Positions 37,738 to 50,484 of a DNA stretch of 64,000 bases are shown one piece after another. The stretch's first letter is position 1. Each line of letters opens with the position of its first letter. The translations under genes were made by a program, and so were the position numbers. Below the pieces are notes generated by a model. The model was not told where the DNA came from. It was given only the letters and a program-made list of their open reading frames with translations, and ran no database searches. The stretch is from Sporosarcina sp. BP05 (GTDB lineage Bacteria; Bacillota; Bacilli; Bacillales_A; Planococcaceae): NCBI RefSeq assembly GCF_014282005.1, contig NZ_JACFTD010000014.1, positions 1 to 64,000 of the forward strand. The letters run 5' to 3'.

Positions 37738-38838
37738 TTAAACGTATGAAAACATAATGCTATTCGAGACGAATTGTGTATCAAGTTCGTCAATGACTTT
37801 GTCCGTCCACTCTTTTGTCGATAAAACCCGTTTACCCGGTTCTACAAGATCTGCTGTGAAGAAACCATCTTCAAACACTGTGTTAACCGCTTCTTCAATT
37901 GCAGACGCTTCCGTATCTAGGTTGAATGAATACTTCAACATCATGGCAACCGATAGAATCGCTGCTGCAGGATTTGCCAAACCAAGTCCTGCAATTTCAG
38001 GTGCGGAACCGTGGACTGGCTCGTATAAACCAAAACCGTCCGAACGGATACTTGCTGACGGAAGTACGCCAAGTGATCCTGTAATGACAGATGCCTCATC
38101 ACTTAAAATGTCGCCAAACATATTTTCCGTAACGACAACGTCAAATGCCGCTGGGTTCGTAATCAATTTCATAGCCGTAGAATCGACTAACATATGCTCC
38201 ACTTCAATATCGGGATAAGCTTTCTTTTTCTCTTCAACAACTTCACGCCATAGCTTACTCGTTTCAAGTACATTTGCTTTATCAACAGAAGCTACTTTTC
38301 CTCGGCGCAAGCGGGCAATTTCAAACGCCGTGACTACGATACGCTCAATCTCTTCGCGTGTATAAACCAGTGAATCCACTGCAGCATCTGCTGTCCGCCG
38401 ACTTGGTTCGCCGAAATATAGACCACCTGTCAGTTCCCGTACGATCATCATATCTACATCTTTTGCCACTTCTGGTTTTAGAGGAGATGCATGGAGTAAG
38501 GATGGCACAGCTTTCACAGGCCGAAGATTGGCAAACAAGTCGAAACGTTTCCGAATCGCAAGCAGTCCTTTTTCCGGTCGGAGTGCTGAAGGATTTTGGT
38601 CCCATTTCGGACCGCCTACAGCGCCAAGAAGTACCGCGTCACTCGCTTCACAGAGTGCCACTGTTTCATCTGGAAGCGGATTTTGATGTTTGTCAATTGC
38701 AGCGCCGCCAATTACTCCGTACTCTACATGGAACGTGTGGTTAAAGCGTCTTGCAATCACTTCAAGCACCTTCACTGCCGCTTCAGTCACTTCTGGACCA
38801 ATTCCATCACCTGGTAATACTGCTACTTTCTTCTCCAT
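37738..38838 (-). CDS. leuB: 3-isopropylmalate dehydrogenase
   Basis: NAD-dependent oxidative decarboxylation of 3-isopropylmalate to 2-oxoisocaproate. The start VAVLPGDGIGPEVTEAAVKVL, RELTGGLYFGEPS, the metal Asp region NMFGDILSDEASVITGSLG and the NAD-site EPVHGSAPEIAG are present. 366 residues, standard length; AGGAGGAG before the ATG. Confidence 0.96.
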   Translation of the reverse strand: MEKKVAVLPGDGIGPEVTEAAVKVLEVIARRFNHTFHVEYGVIGGAAIDKHQNPLPDETVALCEASDAVLLGAVGGPKWDQNPSALRPEKGLLAIRKRFDLFANLRPVKAVPSLLHASPLKPEVAKDVDMMIVRELTGGLYFGEPSRRTADAAVDSLVYTREEIERIVVTAFEIARLRRGKVASVDKANVLETSKLWREVVEEKKKAYPDIEVEHMLVDSTAMKLITNPAAFDVVVTENMFGDILSDEASVITGSLGVLPSASIRSDGFGLYEPVHGSAPEIAGLGLANPAAAILSVAMMLKYSFNLDTEASAIEEAVNTVFEDGFFTADLVEPGKRVLSTKEWTDKVIDELDTQFVSNSIMFSYV

Positions 38839-38875
38839 AGAACTTCTCCTCCTTATTGTTTTTAATTCTATTTAT

Positions 38876-41477
<2,602 letters not shown>

Positions 41478-41562
41478 TTAGTTTGGTAATTCTGTCTAGA
41501 TAGGTTGTAATAATGAATTTCATTGAATCTGCTACGGCGCTAGGGGATGCCCTTCGCTTTTC

Positions 41563-42078
41563 CTACTTTAATATAGATAGCTGAGGTGATTGAACCTTTT
41601 GTGTTTCACGAACAAATGCCGTAGCGCCTGTTCTTGTCAATTCTTTGATGCCATAAGGCCTAAGTAAATCGATAAATGCCTCAATCTTTTCCGGATTTCC
41701 AATCACTTGGTAGGTGACGACGTTTTTCCCAGTGTCGATAACCGTTGCCCGGAATGGTTCGATAATGCTGTTCATTTCACTTCTAACATGTGGCGGTGAA
41801 ATGACTTTCACTAGCGCAAGCTCTCGCATAACGATCGCTTTATCCGTGATGTCATTGACTTTAAGAACATCGATTTGTTTTTGCAGCTGTTTAACGAGCT
41901 GTTCGATTTTCCGTTCGTCTTCTACATTGACGATGAACGTCATTTTGGACCTGCCTGCTATTTCGGTGTGACCGACTGTGATGCTTTCGATATTGAACTG
42001 CCTTTTCATCAGCAAGCCGGTCACCCTGTTGAGCACGCCACTTTGGTTGATTACAGTTACTGTAATAACTCGTTTCAT
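41563..42078 (-). CDS. ilvN: Acetolactate synthase, small regulatory subunit
   Basis: ACT-domain subunit that confers valine feedback and raises activity of IlvB. N-terminal ACT domain begins [19 protein letters not shown]; the C-terminal half is the ALS-small-subunit domain ([12 protein letters not shown], then GITKELTR-like end). 171 residues. ATG overlaps the ilvB stop by four bases (ATGA). Confidence 0.95.
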   Translation of the reverse strand: MKRVITVTVINQSGVLNRVTGLLMKRQFNIESITVGHTEIAGRSKMTFIVNVEDERKIEQLVKQLQKQIDVLKVNDITDKAIVMRELALVKVISPPHVRSEMNSIIEPFRATVIDTGKNVVTYQVIGNPEKIEAFIDLLRPYGIKELTRTGATAFVRETQKVQSPQLSILK

Positions 42079-43841
42079 AGTTTACTCACCCCGATCATTT
42101 CATGTAGTCCTCTACCTGGTGCAACCATTGGATAGACGTTTTCGAGTTGTTTTACACGGCAATCGATGAGAACGGGTTCATCAGACAACAGTGCTTCTTG
42201 AAATACTGCTTCTGCTTCTTCCAATGTGTCGATCCGATACCCTTTAATGTCATACGCCTCTGCTAATTTCACAAAGTTTGGCTGAACGGGCATCAATGAT
42301 TGGGAGTAACGCTTTTCGTAAAATGTTTCTTGCCATTGGCGAACCATTCCAAGACAGCCATTGTTTAGAATAATAATTTTGACTGGAATGCGCATTTCTT
42401 GTAACAGCGACAACTCTTGCGCTGTCATTTGGAATCCAGCATCTCCAACAATTGCAATGACGCGTGCATCCGGCTTGGCGATTTGTGCACCAATTGCTGC
42501 CGGGAAGCCGAAGCCCATAGTGCCAAGACCGCCTGAAGTTACCCAATGGTCCGGATTATTCAGTGAATAGTATTGAGCCGTCCACATCTGATGCTGTCCG
42601 ACATCCGTTGTGACGATTGCATCACCCTTTGTAATGCGGTGGATGATTTCAAGCGCCTGTTGTGGAAGAATTGCTCCTTCATCATCGTTGTTGTACCACA
42701 ATGGAAACTTCTCGGCCGATTCTTTTAAGTATGTCAGCCAAAGCGCTGTTTCCGGTGACGAGAATTGTTGTTTCAACAGGGCTTGCAGTGCTTCTTTAGC
42801 GTCCGCTACAATCGGGATTTCCGTCGGTACATTTTTCCCGATTTCAGCAGGATCGATATCGATGTGGATAATCTTTGCATTCGGAGCGAATGATGCCAGA
42901 TTACCTGTCAGCCTGTCGTCGAAACGTGCGCCGATATTGACAAGTACATCACATTCACTGAGCGCCATATTGGATGTAACCGTTCCATGCATGCCGGCCA
43001 TTCCTAGGAATAGTTCATGATCACCACGGATACCGCCAAGACCAAGAAGTGTATTCGTCACAGGAATCTGATGTTTCTCTACAAGTTCTTTCAATTCATC
43101 CATCGCCTGCGCATGCAAGATACCTGCACCTGCTAGGATCAGTGGTTTTTTCGCCCCAGAAATGGCTTCTGCTGCTTTTTGTATTTGTAAATAGTTCGGA
43201 GTCGTTGTCGGCTGATAACCCGGTAAATCTACTTCCGCGTCCATATCGCCCGTTGGAATGAAGAGCCCCGTTGCAATATTTTTAGGAATATCAACGAGTA
43301 CGGGTCCTGGGCGTCCTGTTGAAGCAATGTGGAATGCCTCTTTGATAATTCTTGGGAAATCAGCTACATCATTCACTTGGTAGTTATGCTTTGTGATTGG
43401 TTGCGTGATCCCAATAATATCCGCTTCTTGGAACGCATCGGTACCAATGACTGTATTTGCCACTTGCCCGGTGAAGATGACGAGTGGCAGTGAATCCATC
43501 ATTGCATCGGTAATTCCCGTCACCAAGTTCGTCGCCCCAGGTCCAGATGTCGCAATGACGACACCAGGTTTTCCTGAAACACGTGCATATCCTTCAGCCG
43601 CATGAATCGCGCCTTGTTCGTGACGTGCAAGTATGTGGGAAATAGGGTTTTGATACAATGCATCATAAATCGGTAATACAGCTCCTCCAGGATAACCGAA
43701 AATAACGTCGACACCCTGATCCTTCAAAGCTTGAATGAGTACAGCAGACCCATCTTTCGGTTGTACAGTCTGTTGTGGCTCCTGCACAGTCTCTGGCGCC
43801 GTTTCCTTTACCACTTGCTTCGTTTGAACGTCAGCATTCAT
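42075..43841 (-). CDS. ilvB: Acetolactate synthase, large catalytic subunit
   Basis: Thiamine-diphosphate and FAD enzyme joining two pyruvates, or pyruvate and 2-oxobutyrate. [20 protein letters not shown], the catalytic Glu in [20 protein letters not shown], and the ThDP fold [15 protein letters not shown]...[12 protein letters not shown] are present. The N-terminus carries an extra 25-30 residue polar, Gln/Glu/Pro-rich leader. First structural gene after the T-box leader; GGAGGAG lies before the ATG. Confidence 0.96.
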   Translation of the reverse strand: MNADVQTKQVVKETAPETVQEPQQTVQPKDGSAVLIQALKDQGVDVIFGYPGGAVLPIYDALYQNPISHILARHEQGAIHAAEGYARVSGKPGVVIATSGPGATNLVTGITDAMMDSLPLVIFTGQVANTVIGTDAFQEADIIGITQPITKHNYQVNDVADFPRIIKEAFHIASTGRPGPVLVDIPKNIATGLFIPTGDMDAEVDLPGYQPTTTPNYLQIQKAAEAISGAKKPLILAGAGILHAQAMDELKELVEKHQIPVTNTLLGLGGIRGDHELFLGMAGMHGTVTSNMALSECDVLVNIGARFDDRLTGNLASFAPNAKIIHIDIDPAEIGKNVPTEIPIVADAKEALQALLKQQFSSPETALWLTYLKESAEKFPLWYNNDDEGAILPQQALEIIHRITKGDAIVTTDVGQHQMWTAQYYSLNNPDHWVTSGGLGTMGFGFPAAIGAQIAKPDARVIAIVGDAGFQMTAQELSLLQEMRIPVKIIILNNGCLGMVRQWQETFYEKRYSQSLMPVQPNFVKLAEAYDIKGYRIDTLEEAEAVFQEALLSDEPVLIDCRVKQLENVYPMVAPGRGLHEMIGVSKL

Positions 43842-43890
43842 CTATAAACTCCTCCTTACTCATACTTTTGAATAATCAATCTTCTTGTCG

Positions 43891-44150
43891 AAAAAAAAAG
43901 CCTTTTCATCCCACGCAAAGAACTTCTCCTTTACATAGGGATGAAAAAACTTTTCATGGTACCACCCTTGTTCGCAGCAATCTAGCCGCCTCATGAATAG
44001 ACTAGGTCTATTCTTTTTATAACGAGCGCCGATTTCTCGTCGCCCGGGATTGCCTACTTTACTTTCAGCAATCCACTCCGGGGTGATGTCGTAACTAGTT
44101 GTATTACCGGCTTTCAGCATTACCGGCTCTCTGTGAATACAGGCTCTAAT
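43891..44150 (-). promoter_or_regulatory. T-box riboswitch leader of the ilv-leu operon
   Basis: On the minus strand the leader has AGAGAGCCGG with the stem I partner GGTAATGCTGAAAGCCGG, a specifier loop reading GAC-AUC-A, and the T-box core AAGGGTGGTACC (43956-43967), which pairs with the tRNA acceptor end. It is followed by a terminator: TTTTCATCCC / GGGATGAAAA (43903-43947) and a run of nine T. The likely specifier AUC would match isoleucyl-tRNA. Uncharged tRNA should stabilise the antiterminator and switch on ilvB through ilvA. Confidence 0.85.
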
Positions 44151-44179
44151 TACTTTTGCCCCATCATTGATTTTAACTA

Positions 44180-45868
44180 TTAAATTTTCATAACTCCGCC
44201 TGTACTTGCAGATGTGACAAGCGCTGAATATCTGGCTAGATAGCCTTTTTTAATTTTAGGTTCGAATGGCTTTAAGTTTGCTCTACGTTTTTCAAGTTCT
44301 TCATCAGAAACTTCAAGTTCAATTGTCCGGTTTGTTAAGTCGATTGAGATGATATCACCATCTTCAACTAACGCGATTGGTCCGCCTTCAGCCGCTTCAG
44401 GTGATATATGGCCAATCGAGATGCCTCGGGATGCCCCTGAGAAACGTCCATCTGTAATGAGCGCTACTTTCGTCGCCAGCCCACGTCCTGCAATTGCAGC
44501 AGTCGGTGCGAGCATTTCAGGCATTCCCGGTCCACCTTTCGGACCTTCGTAACGAATAACAACAACATCGCCTTCTTTTACTGTTCCGTTGTCAATACCT
44601 TCTTGTGTATCTTCTTGCGATTCAAACACAATGGCTTTTCCTCGAAACGCTGTAATCGATGGGTCAACGGCTCCTACTTTGATGACGCCGCCGTCCGGTG
44701 CAATATTACCGAATAGGACGGACAAGCCACCTACAGGACTGTATGCATTATCGTGACGTCGAATGACTTCATCGTTAAGTATGTGAGAGTCTTTTACGTT
44801 TTCATAAAGTGATTTTCCGGTAATCGTCATCCGGTCTGGATGAACCGCTCCCTCAATTTCACATAGCTCTTTAATAATGGAGCTGACACCGCCTGCAAGA
44901 TGGACATCGTGCATGGTGTAGTCAGAAGATGGACTGATTTTGGATAAATACGGAATCCGTTCGGCAACTTTGTTGATATCACGGACATCGTATTCAATTT
45001 CTGCTTCGTGTGCGATTGCAAGTGTATGGAGCACTGTGTTTGTAGAACCGCCCATTGCCATATCAAGTGCAAATGCATCATCAATTGTTTCTTTTGTTAT
45101 AATGTCACGCGGTTTAATATCTTCTTTCACCATGCGAACAAGATGTTCCGCGGCTTCTTTAATGAGTCTATGTCGTTCATTCGAAGTAGCAAGAATTGTA
45201 CCGTTACCCGGAACTGTTACTCCCAGCATTTCCATTAAAGAGTTCATGGAGTTTGCTGTGAACATTCCGGAGCATGATCCGCATGACGGGCATGCACTCT
45301 GTTCAATGTCGAGCAGCTCTTCTGCTGTCATCGTACCTTGTTTGTAAGCTCCAACACCCTCGAATACGGAGACGAGCGATAAAGGCTTACCAGTCGATGA
45401 TACGCCGCCTTCCATTGGTCCGCCTGAGACGAATACGGATGGAACGTTCGTACGAACTGCTGCCATCAACATACCCGGCGTAATTTTGTCGCAGTTTGGA
45501 ATGTAGAATACACCGTCGAACCAGTGAGCGTTGATAACCGTCTCTGCAGAGTCTGCGATGAGTTCACGACTTGGTAATGAATAGCGCATTCCGATATGTC
45601 CCATTGCAATCCCATCGTCAACACCGATTGTGTTGAACTCGAACGGGATCCCGCCAGCTTCACGAATCGCCTCTTTGACGACTTCTGCGAATTTGTTCAA
45701 ATGCATATGTCCCGGAATAATATCAATATAGGAGTTACAGACACCGATGAAAGGTTTGTGCATATCTTTCATTCTAACGCCTGTAGCGTACAGCAGACTT
45801 CTATGCGGTGCACGATCTACACCTTTTTTAATCATGTCACTTCTCATTGGTTTTTCCATTGTAGTCAC
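44180..45868 (-). CDS. ilvD: Dihydroxy-acid dehydratase
   Basis: Iron-sulfur dehydratase forming the 2-oxo acids of valine and isoleucine. Cluster ligands and metal sites are seen in [14 protein letters not shown] and [38 protein letters not shown] and the C-terminal [15 protein letters not shown] and [15 protein letters not shown] are conserved. 562 residues. It lies upstream of the T-box leader, so it is read from its own promoter and is not governed by that leader directly. Confidence 0.96.
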   Translation of the reverse strand: MTTMEKPMRSDMIKKGVDRAPHRSLLYATGVRMKDMHKPFIGVCNSYIDIIPGHMHLNKFAEVVKEAIREAGGIPFEFNTIGVDDGIAMGHIGMRYSLPSRELIADSAETVINAHWFDGVFYIPNCDKITPGMLMAAVRTNVPSVFVSGGPMEGGVSSTGKPLSLVSVFEGVGAYKQGTMTAEELLDIEQSACPSCGSCSGMFTANSMNSLMEMLGVTVPGNGTILATSNERHRLIKEAAEHLVRMVKEDIKPRDIITKETIDDAFALDMAMGGSTNTVLHTLAIAHEAEIEYDVRDINKVAERIPYLSKISPSSDYTMHDVHLAGGVSSIIKELCEIEGAVHPDRMTITGKSLYENVKDSHILNDEVIRRHDNAYSPVGGLSVLFGNIAPDGGVIKVGAVDPSITAFRGKAIVFESQEDTQEGIDNGTVKEGDVVVIRYEGPKGGPGMPEMLAPTAAIAGRGLATKVALITDGRFSGASRGISIGHISPEAAEGGPIALVEDGDIISIDLTNRTIELEVSDEELEKRRANLKPFEPKIKKGYLARYSALVTSASTGGVMKI

Positions 45869-46160
45869 CCCTCATCAAATCACTTACATGTTGAAATTCT
45901 GTTTATCTTGCTGTCTAGGTTATGTAGTTTGTGAATTGAATCACGAACTGATATTGGATTGATGTCATCATATCTTGGATACCGGCTGGAGTCAACAGTG
46001 TTTTTAAAATTGTTAACCAATTATGAATAGTACATTTAAATGTATCCGCTTACATGCTAGTTATATAGCGATATATCGCATATAGCACATTTAAAAAAAC
46101 TTTCAAACTTTTTTTTATGAATTCTATTTTTAATGATTTTTCCGGAATTGGGACTTTTCT
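45869..46160. other. ilvD upstream region
   Basis: AT-rich, no gene. It contains two perfect short palindromes, TACATTTAAATGTA (46032-46045) and GCGATATATCGC (46068-46079), which are possible protein-binding sites. No T-box is present here. Confidence 0.4.
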
Positions 46161-46164
46161 AAAA

Positions 46165-46815
46165 GCCGCGCAAGCGCCTTCGCTATAATTGTTCATTATT
46201 GAGAGTGTTGTGGTTCTGAGTGAAAATTGTTGATCTCTTGGCGCTTTGGGGATGCCTCTCGCCCTGAGCCTGGATTAGCGCTTCGCATCCAGGCTTACGA
46301 CTTCGGCTACCCCTTTGCCGCGCCTGCGCTGGGGTGTTCATTATAGAGAGTGTTGTGATTCGGAGTGTCGATTGTAGATCGCTTGGCGCTTTGGGGATGC
46401 CTCTCGCCCTAAGCCTGGATTGGCGCTTCACATCCAGTCTTAGGACTTCGGCTACCCCTTTGCCGCGCCTGCGCTGGGGTTGTTCATTATAGAGAGTGTT
46501 GTGATTCGGAGTGTCGATTATAGATCACTTGGCGCTTTGGGGATGCCTCTCGCCCTGAGCCTGGATTAGCGCTTCGCATCCAGTCTCACGACTTCGGCTA
46601 CCCCTTTGCCGCGCCTGCGCTGGGGTTGTTCATTATAGAGAGTGTTGTGATTCGGAGTGTCGATTATAGATCGCTTGGCGCTTTGGGGATGCCTCTCGCC
46701 CTAAGCCTGGATTGGCGCTTCACATCCAGTCTTAGGACTTCGGCTACCCCTTTGCCGCGCCTGCGCTAGAGTGTTCAATATCGGGAGAGTTGTGATTCGA
46801 GGTGTGGATTTCAAA
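46165..46815. repeat. Tandem array 1: four units of 145-146 bp
   Basis: The anchor GCGCTTTGGGGATGCCTC starts at 46241, 46386, 46532 and 46678. Each unit has a palindromic core of about 95 bases (GGCGCTTTGGGGATGCC ... a stem AGCCTGGAT/ATCCAG ... GACTTCGGCTACCCC ... CGCGCCTGCGCT) and a spacer of about 50 bases (TTCATTATAGAGAGTG, GATTCGGAGTGTCG). Units 1 and 3 share one core version and units 2 and 4 another, an ABAB order. Apparent reading frames across it are by-products of the repeat. Confidence 0.9.
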
Positions 46816-46904
46816 ATGATTTTGGGATGGATATGCTGAAATTATAATGTGATTACTATTTGACACTAATTTAACTGGAAGAAGGAAGCACTACAATTTC
46901 CAGG

Positions 46905-47625
46905 TTTAGTCCCCGATACCGAAATGTGCTTTCTTACATAGACACATCAAGCACAGGCGCGTCTTCGTGGTAGCCGGAGCGATAAGACTAAAAGCGGTCT
47001 CCTTTTCGGCTTATCGCGGGAGGCATCCACAAAGCGCCAAAGCGGTATTAGTAGGATTTCTGATTCACTCCATGTATTGCGACTGTCACTCTCACCCCCG
47101 ATACCGAAATGCGCCTCCTTACATAGACCATTCAGCGCAGGCGCGTCTTCGTGGTAGCCGGAGCGATAAGACTAAAAGCGGTCTTCTTTTTGGCTTATCG
47201 CGGGAGGCATCCACAAAGCGCCAAAGCGGTATTAGTAGGATTTCTGATTCACTCCATGTATTGCGACTGACACTCTCACCCCCGATACCGAAATGCGCCT
47301 CCTTACATAGACCATCCAGCGCAGGCGCGTCTTCGTGGTAGCCGGAGCGATAAGACTAAAAGCGGTCTCCTTTTCGGCTTATCGCGGGAGGCATCCACAA
47401 AGCGCCAAAGCGGTATTAGTAGGATTTCTGATTCACTCCATGTATTGCGACTGTCACTCTCACCCCCGATACCGAAATACGCCTCCTTACATAGACCATC
47501 CAGCGCAGGCGCGTCTTCGTGGTAGCCGGAGCGATAAGGCTGAAAGCGGTCTTCTTTCCGGCTTATCGCGGGAGGCATCCACAAAGCGCCAAAGCGGTAT
47601 TAGCAGGATTTCTGATTCATTCCCC
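46905..47625. repeat. Tandem array 2: four units of 184 bp, opposite orientation
   Basis: The anchor GTCTTCGTGGTAGCCGG starts at 46961, 47145, 47329 and 47513, a strict 184-base period. Reverse-complemented, the core matches array 1: GGCGCTTTG.GGATGCCTC.CGC at one end, CGGCTACC and CGCGCCTGCGC at the other, with a different inner stem (GCGATAAG/CTTATCGC). The spacer (CACTCCATGTATTGCGACTG, CCCCCGATACCGAAAT) is unrelated to that of array 1. Units again alternate ABAB in the GGTCTCCTTTTCGG / GGTCTTCTTT. segment. Confidence 0.9.
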
Positions 47626-47691
47626 ATATATCAAGAACTTTCCAGCGGCCTCTAACCCACTTCGTGTGGGGCTAGAAGGAGTCTAAACGAT

Positions 47692-47726
47692 AAAAAACCA
47701 CTCCAAAGTTGTTTACTGGAGTGGCT
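47692..47726 (-). terminator. Terminator of the heme uptake operon
   Basis: Minus strand: CCACTCCA / TGGAGTGG, 8 bp, 11-base loop, followed by TTTTTT, 30 bases past the ATPase stop. Confidence 0.85.
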
Positions 47727-47756
47727 ACTTATGTGGTCGACAATCACCCACGTGAT

Positions 47757-48527
47757 TCAAATCCCTATAGGAATGATATACATCCCTGTTTCTTCATCAT
47801 TTTTCACAACTACGTCAACTCCGTAAATCTCTTTCACGGTTTGAACAGTGATCACTTCACTCGGTGTACCTTTGGCAACGATTTCTCCATCTTTCATCGC
47901 AATAATGATGTCACTATAACGTATCGCCTGATTAATGTCGTGTAAAACCATGACGATTGACATACCATGTGCGCGATTCAAGCCCTTGATCAGTTCCAAT
48001 AATTCATATTGGTAATAAATATCAAGATAAGTCGTCGGTTCATCTAATAGGAGGAAAGGCGTTTTTTGCGCTAACGCCATCGCAATCCAGACGCGCTGCA
48101 TTTGACCTCCAGACAATTCGTCTATTGGTACTGTTCGCTTATCCGTCAGATTGGTACACGCGAGCGCCCACTCAATTGCCTGTTCATCGTCATCCGTTGC
48201 TGAAGTGAACAAACTCTTATATGGAATCCGGCCATAACCCGTTAGTTTTTCGACGGTCATATCGGACGGAGCATTATTTTGTTGATGAACAACGGCTAAT
48301 TTTTTCGCCAGCTCTTTCGGTTTAAAATCAGCGAGTGCTTTTCCCTCTAATAGAACCTGTCCACTTTGCGGATGATTATTATTGGCCATCACGCTAAGTA
48401 GTGTCGATTTCCCACAACCGTTCGGCCCAATAATCGTCGTCACTTTCCCACTATCAATCGTACTGTTGACGCCATGTAACGTATTTACTTTTTTATCGTA
48501 GGAGAAAGTAATAGCCTTAATGTCCAT
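47757..48527 (-). CDS. Heme/iron-complex ABC importer ATPase
   Basis: FecE/FhuC-type ATPase driving the IsdF permease. Walker A GPNGCGKST, signature LSGGQMQRVWIA, Walker B FLLLDEPTTYLD and His-loop VLHDINQAIRYS are intact. The chosen ATG (MDIKAITFSYD) lies inside the end of isdF, an 11-base overlap; a start four codons earlier is less likely. Last gene of the operon, before a terminator. Confidence 0.9.
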   Translation of the reverse strand: MDIKAITFSYDKKVNTLHGVNSTIDSGKVTTIIGPNGCGKSTLLSVMANNNHPQSGQVLLEGKALADFKPKELAKKLAVVHQQNNAPSDMTVEKLTGYGRIPYKSLFTSATDDDEQAIEWALACTNLTDKRTVPIDELSGGQMQRVWIAMALAQKTPFLLLDEPTTYLDIYYQYELLELIKGLNRAHGMSIVMVLHDINQAIRYSDIIIAMKDGEIVAKGTPSEVITVQTVKEIYGVDVVVKNDEETGMYIIPIGI

Positions 48528-49509
48528 AAATACGATCACTCTTTCTCAGCAAGAATATAAGGAAAGGTCCCCCGATGACGGCCATAATAATAGAAGCTGG
48601 AATCTCATTCGGCGCGATAATCGTTCTGCCTAGCGTATCCGCTGTTAAGATCAGCAAGGCCCCTGCCAGTGCTGAAAACGGAATAAGCACCTTGTGGTCC
48701 GTTCCGACCAATGACCGCCCAATATGAGGTATAAGCAAGCCGACAAATGCAAATAGACCTGCGACTGCAGTTGCAACGGAAGCAAGCAGTACAGCCACTA
48801 ACGAAATCACCAATCGCGCCAGGTTTACATTAATCCCAAGATTCTTTGCTGTCTTATCATCTAATGCCAAGTAATTGCACCATGAATAAACGACAAACGC
48901 TAACACGAGGCCAATCGTTCCATATAAAAGGAGTACATCGACATCACTCCACTTTTTCATCGTAAGTGTCGAAGTCATCACTTGGCTCATCGATTGTGTA
49001 AGTGCACTTCCGCTAAAACCAAGCCCTTGGCTCAGCCCTGTAAATAAGGCATTCACCGCTATTCCGATTAAAATCATGCGCAGTGGATCAAGTCCAGATC
49101 TCCACGATAGTGAGTACACGAGGAAAAACGCCAAAGCCCCGCCTAAGAAAGCAAAAAGCGGCACGAAAAAGTACAGTGTCGGGAAGAACGCGACAACAAC
49201 TATAGACATAAACCCGGCACCAGCAGAAACGCCAATAATTCCTGGGTCTGCTAATGGGTTACGCATAACTGCTTGTAAAAGTACACCCGCCACGGATAAA
49301 GCTGCTCCTGCAAATAAAGCGATTAGAATCCGCGGAAGCCGCAAATCCTTAATGATGGCAACCTGATCATTTGTCCCCGTTACTAGTCCATGAATCAGTT
49401 CGAACGGTGTAACTTTAATACTTCCCGTAAGTGCAGATTGAATGCTAACTAGTATGAGTAGAATAATGACGCTGATAAAACTAAGCGCCTTTTTATTTTT
49501 CCGAAACAT
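48517..49509 (-). CDS. isdF: Heme ABC importer permease (FecCD/BtuC family)
   Basis: Membrane permease of 330 residues with about nine to ten helices. FecCD signatures: LRLPRILIALFAGAALSVAGV, NPLADPGIIGVSAGAGF, and the coupling-helix region VGLLIPHIGRSLVGTDHK. It lies 15 bases after isdE and is translationally joined to the ATPase gene. The name rests on the IsdE-like partner. Confidence 0.87.
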   Translation of the reverse strand: MFRKNKKALSFISVIILLILVSIQSALTGSIKVTPFELIHGLVTGTNDQVAIIKDLRLPRILIALFAGAALSVAGVLLQAVMRNPLADPGIIGVSAGAGFMSIVVVAFFPTLYFFVPLFAFLGGALAFFLVYSLSWRSGLDPLRMILIGIAVNALFTGLSQGLGFSGSALTQSMSQVMTSTLTMKKWSDVDVLLLYGTIGLVLAFVVYSWCNYLALDDKTAKNLGINVNLARLVISLVAVLLASVATAVAGLFAFVGLLIPHIGRSLVGTDHKVLIPFSALAGALLILTADTLGRTIIAPNEIPASIIMAVIGGPFLIFLLRKSDRIYGH

Positions 49510-49524
49510 TATTATCCCTACCTT

Positions 49525-50412
49525 TTAGTTTGGATACAACATTTTTTGCAGTTCGCCAAGTGCTTCGACTGCCGCTAGACTGCCTGTCGTTCCAAATAGC
49601 AGTTCGTCTAAATCATACACACGGTCATTTTTAACGGCTTCGAAATGTTGCCAAACATCATTCGATTTGAACTCTTCATCAAACATTTGAATGACCTGTT
49701 CTGGCATACCATGTGATGCTCTCAAAATGATATCCGGTTTTGCTTGCTGTAAGTATTCTGTATTAGAAGAAAGAAACTCTACTTTTTCTCCCGTAATGAC
49801 ATTTTTACCGCCGCTTCGTTTAACAAGGTCTCCGATATAGGAATGTTCTGTTGCAACTAGATAACTCCCTGGAATACCAAGTAAAATGAGCACGGACGGC
49901 TGCTCTTTGCCTTCTGACAGCTTATCAATTTCGGCAACTTTCTCTTCGAATTGATCAACAATCGCTTTCGCTTGTTCTTGGCGATCATACTTCTCACCTA
50001 ATTTTAAGATTTCGCTGTGCATCGCGTCTATGCTTTCCAAATTTACATAAGTCATATCGATGTCACGCTCGTCAAACATCTCTTGCAAATCATATTTTAG
50101 TGTTGTAACAGACAGAATTTCTGTCGGTTTCAGTGACAACAGCATTTCCATATCAGGACTCATCGGATTCCCAACTTCTTGCGCGTCAGCGTAGCGTTTC
50201 GGCAACTCTTTGTAACTCGATGGTATCCCGACTAAATCGATTTCTAGGGCATCCATAATTTCCGTCAACGCGACCGTAGTTGCAACAACCCGCTCACCCG
50301 CTGGATTGGCATTTTCTTCATGGGATGAAGTGCCTTTTTGAGACGAACAACCAGCCAGAACTACAATGACTAGAAGCATATAGAGAATAGTACGTACTTT
50401 TTGCATTTTCAA
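49525..50412 (-). CDS. isdE: Heme-binding lipoprotein IsdE-like
   Basis: Class III substrate-binding lipoprotein that passes heme to IsdF. Signal peptide ends in lipobox VLAGC (Cys22). It resembles Staphylococcus aureus IsdE closely in ERVVATTVALTEIMD, GIPSSYKELPKRY and LLGIPGSYLVATEHSYIGDL. Both heme iron ligand positions of IsdE are kept: Met84 in VGNPMSPD and His234 in RASHGMPE. The start is TTG six bases after AAGGAG; an ATG two codons later is the alternative. The NEAT proteins upstream are the likely donors. Confidence 0.9.
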   Translation of the reverse strand: MKMQKVRTILYMLLVIVVLAGCSSQKGTSSHEENANPAGERVVATTVALTEIMDALEIDLVGIPSSYKELPKRYADAQEVGNPMSPDMEMLLSLKPTEILSVTTLKYDLQEMFDERDIDMTYVNLESIDAMHSEILKLGEKYDRQEQAKAIVDQFEEKVAEIDKLSEGKEQPSVLILLGIPGSYLVATEHSYIGDLVKRSGGKNVITGEKVEFLSSNTEYLQQAKPDIILRASHGMPEQVIQMFDEEFKSNDVWQHFEAVKNDRVYDLDELLFGTTGSLAAVEALGELQKMLYPN

Positions 50413-50435
50413 TCACAACTCCTTGTAGCTAATAT

Positions 50436-50468
50436 AAAAAAGGGTCTCGCTGTTTGCTCTCAAGACCC
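50436..50468 (-). terminator. Intercistronic hairpin with T tail before isdE
   Basis: GGGTCT..GAGC / GC..AGACCC stem followed by TTTTTT on the minus strand, in the 72-base gap between the NEAT gene and isdE. It may partly end transcription so that NEAT proteins outnumber the importer. Confidence 0.65.
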
Positions 50469-50484
50469 AACTACCATATTCCTC

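Noticed and set aside
43860-44120. 86-codon frame upstream of ilvB
   Set aside because: It is the T-box leader RNA read as protein.
46165-47625. CRISPR array
   Set aside because: Units are 146 or 184 bases, the spacers are repeated rather than unique, and no cas gene is present.
46165-47655. Several 70-120 codon frames in the tandem arrays
   Set aside because: They repeat with the array period, lack ribosome sites and show no protein features.
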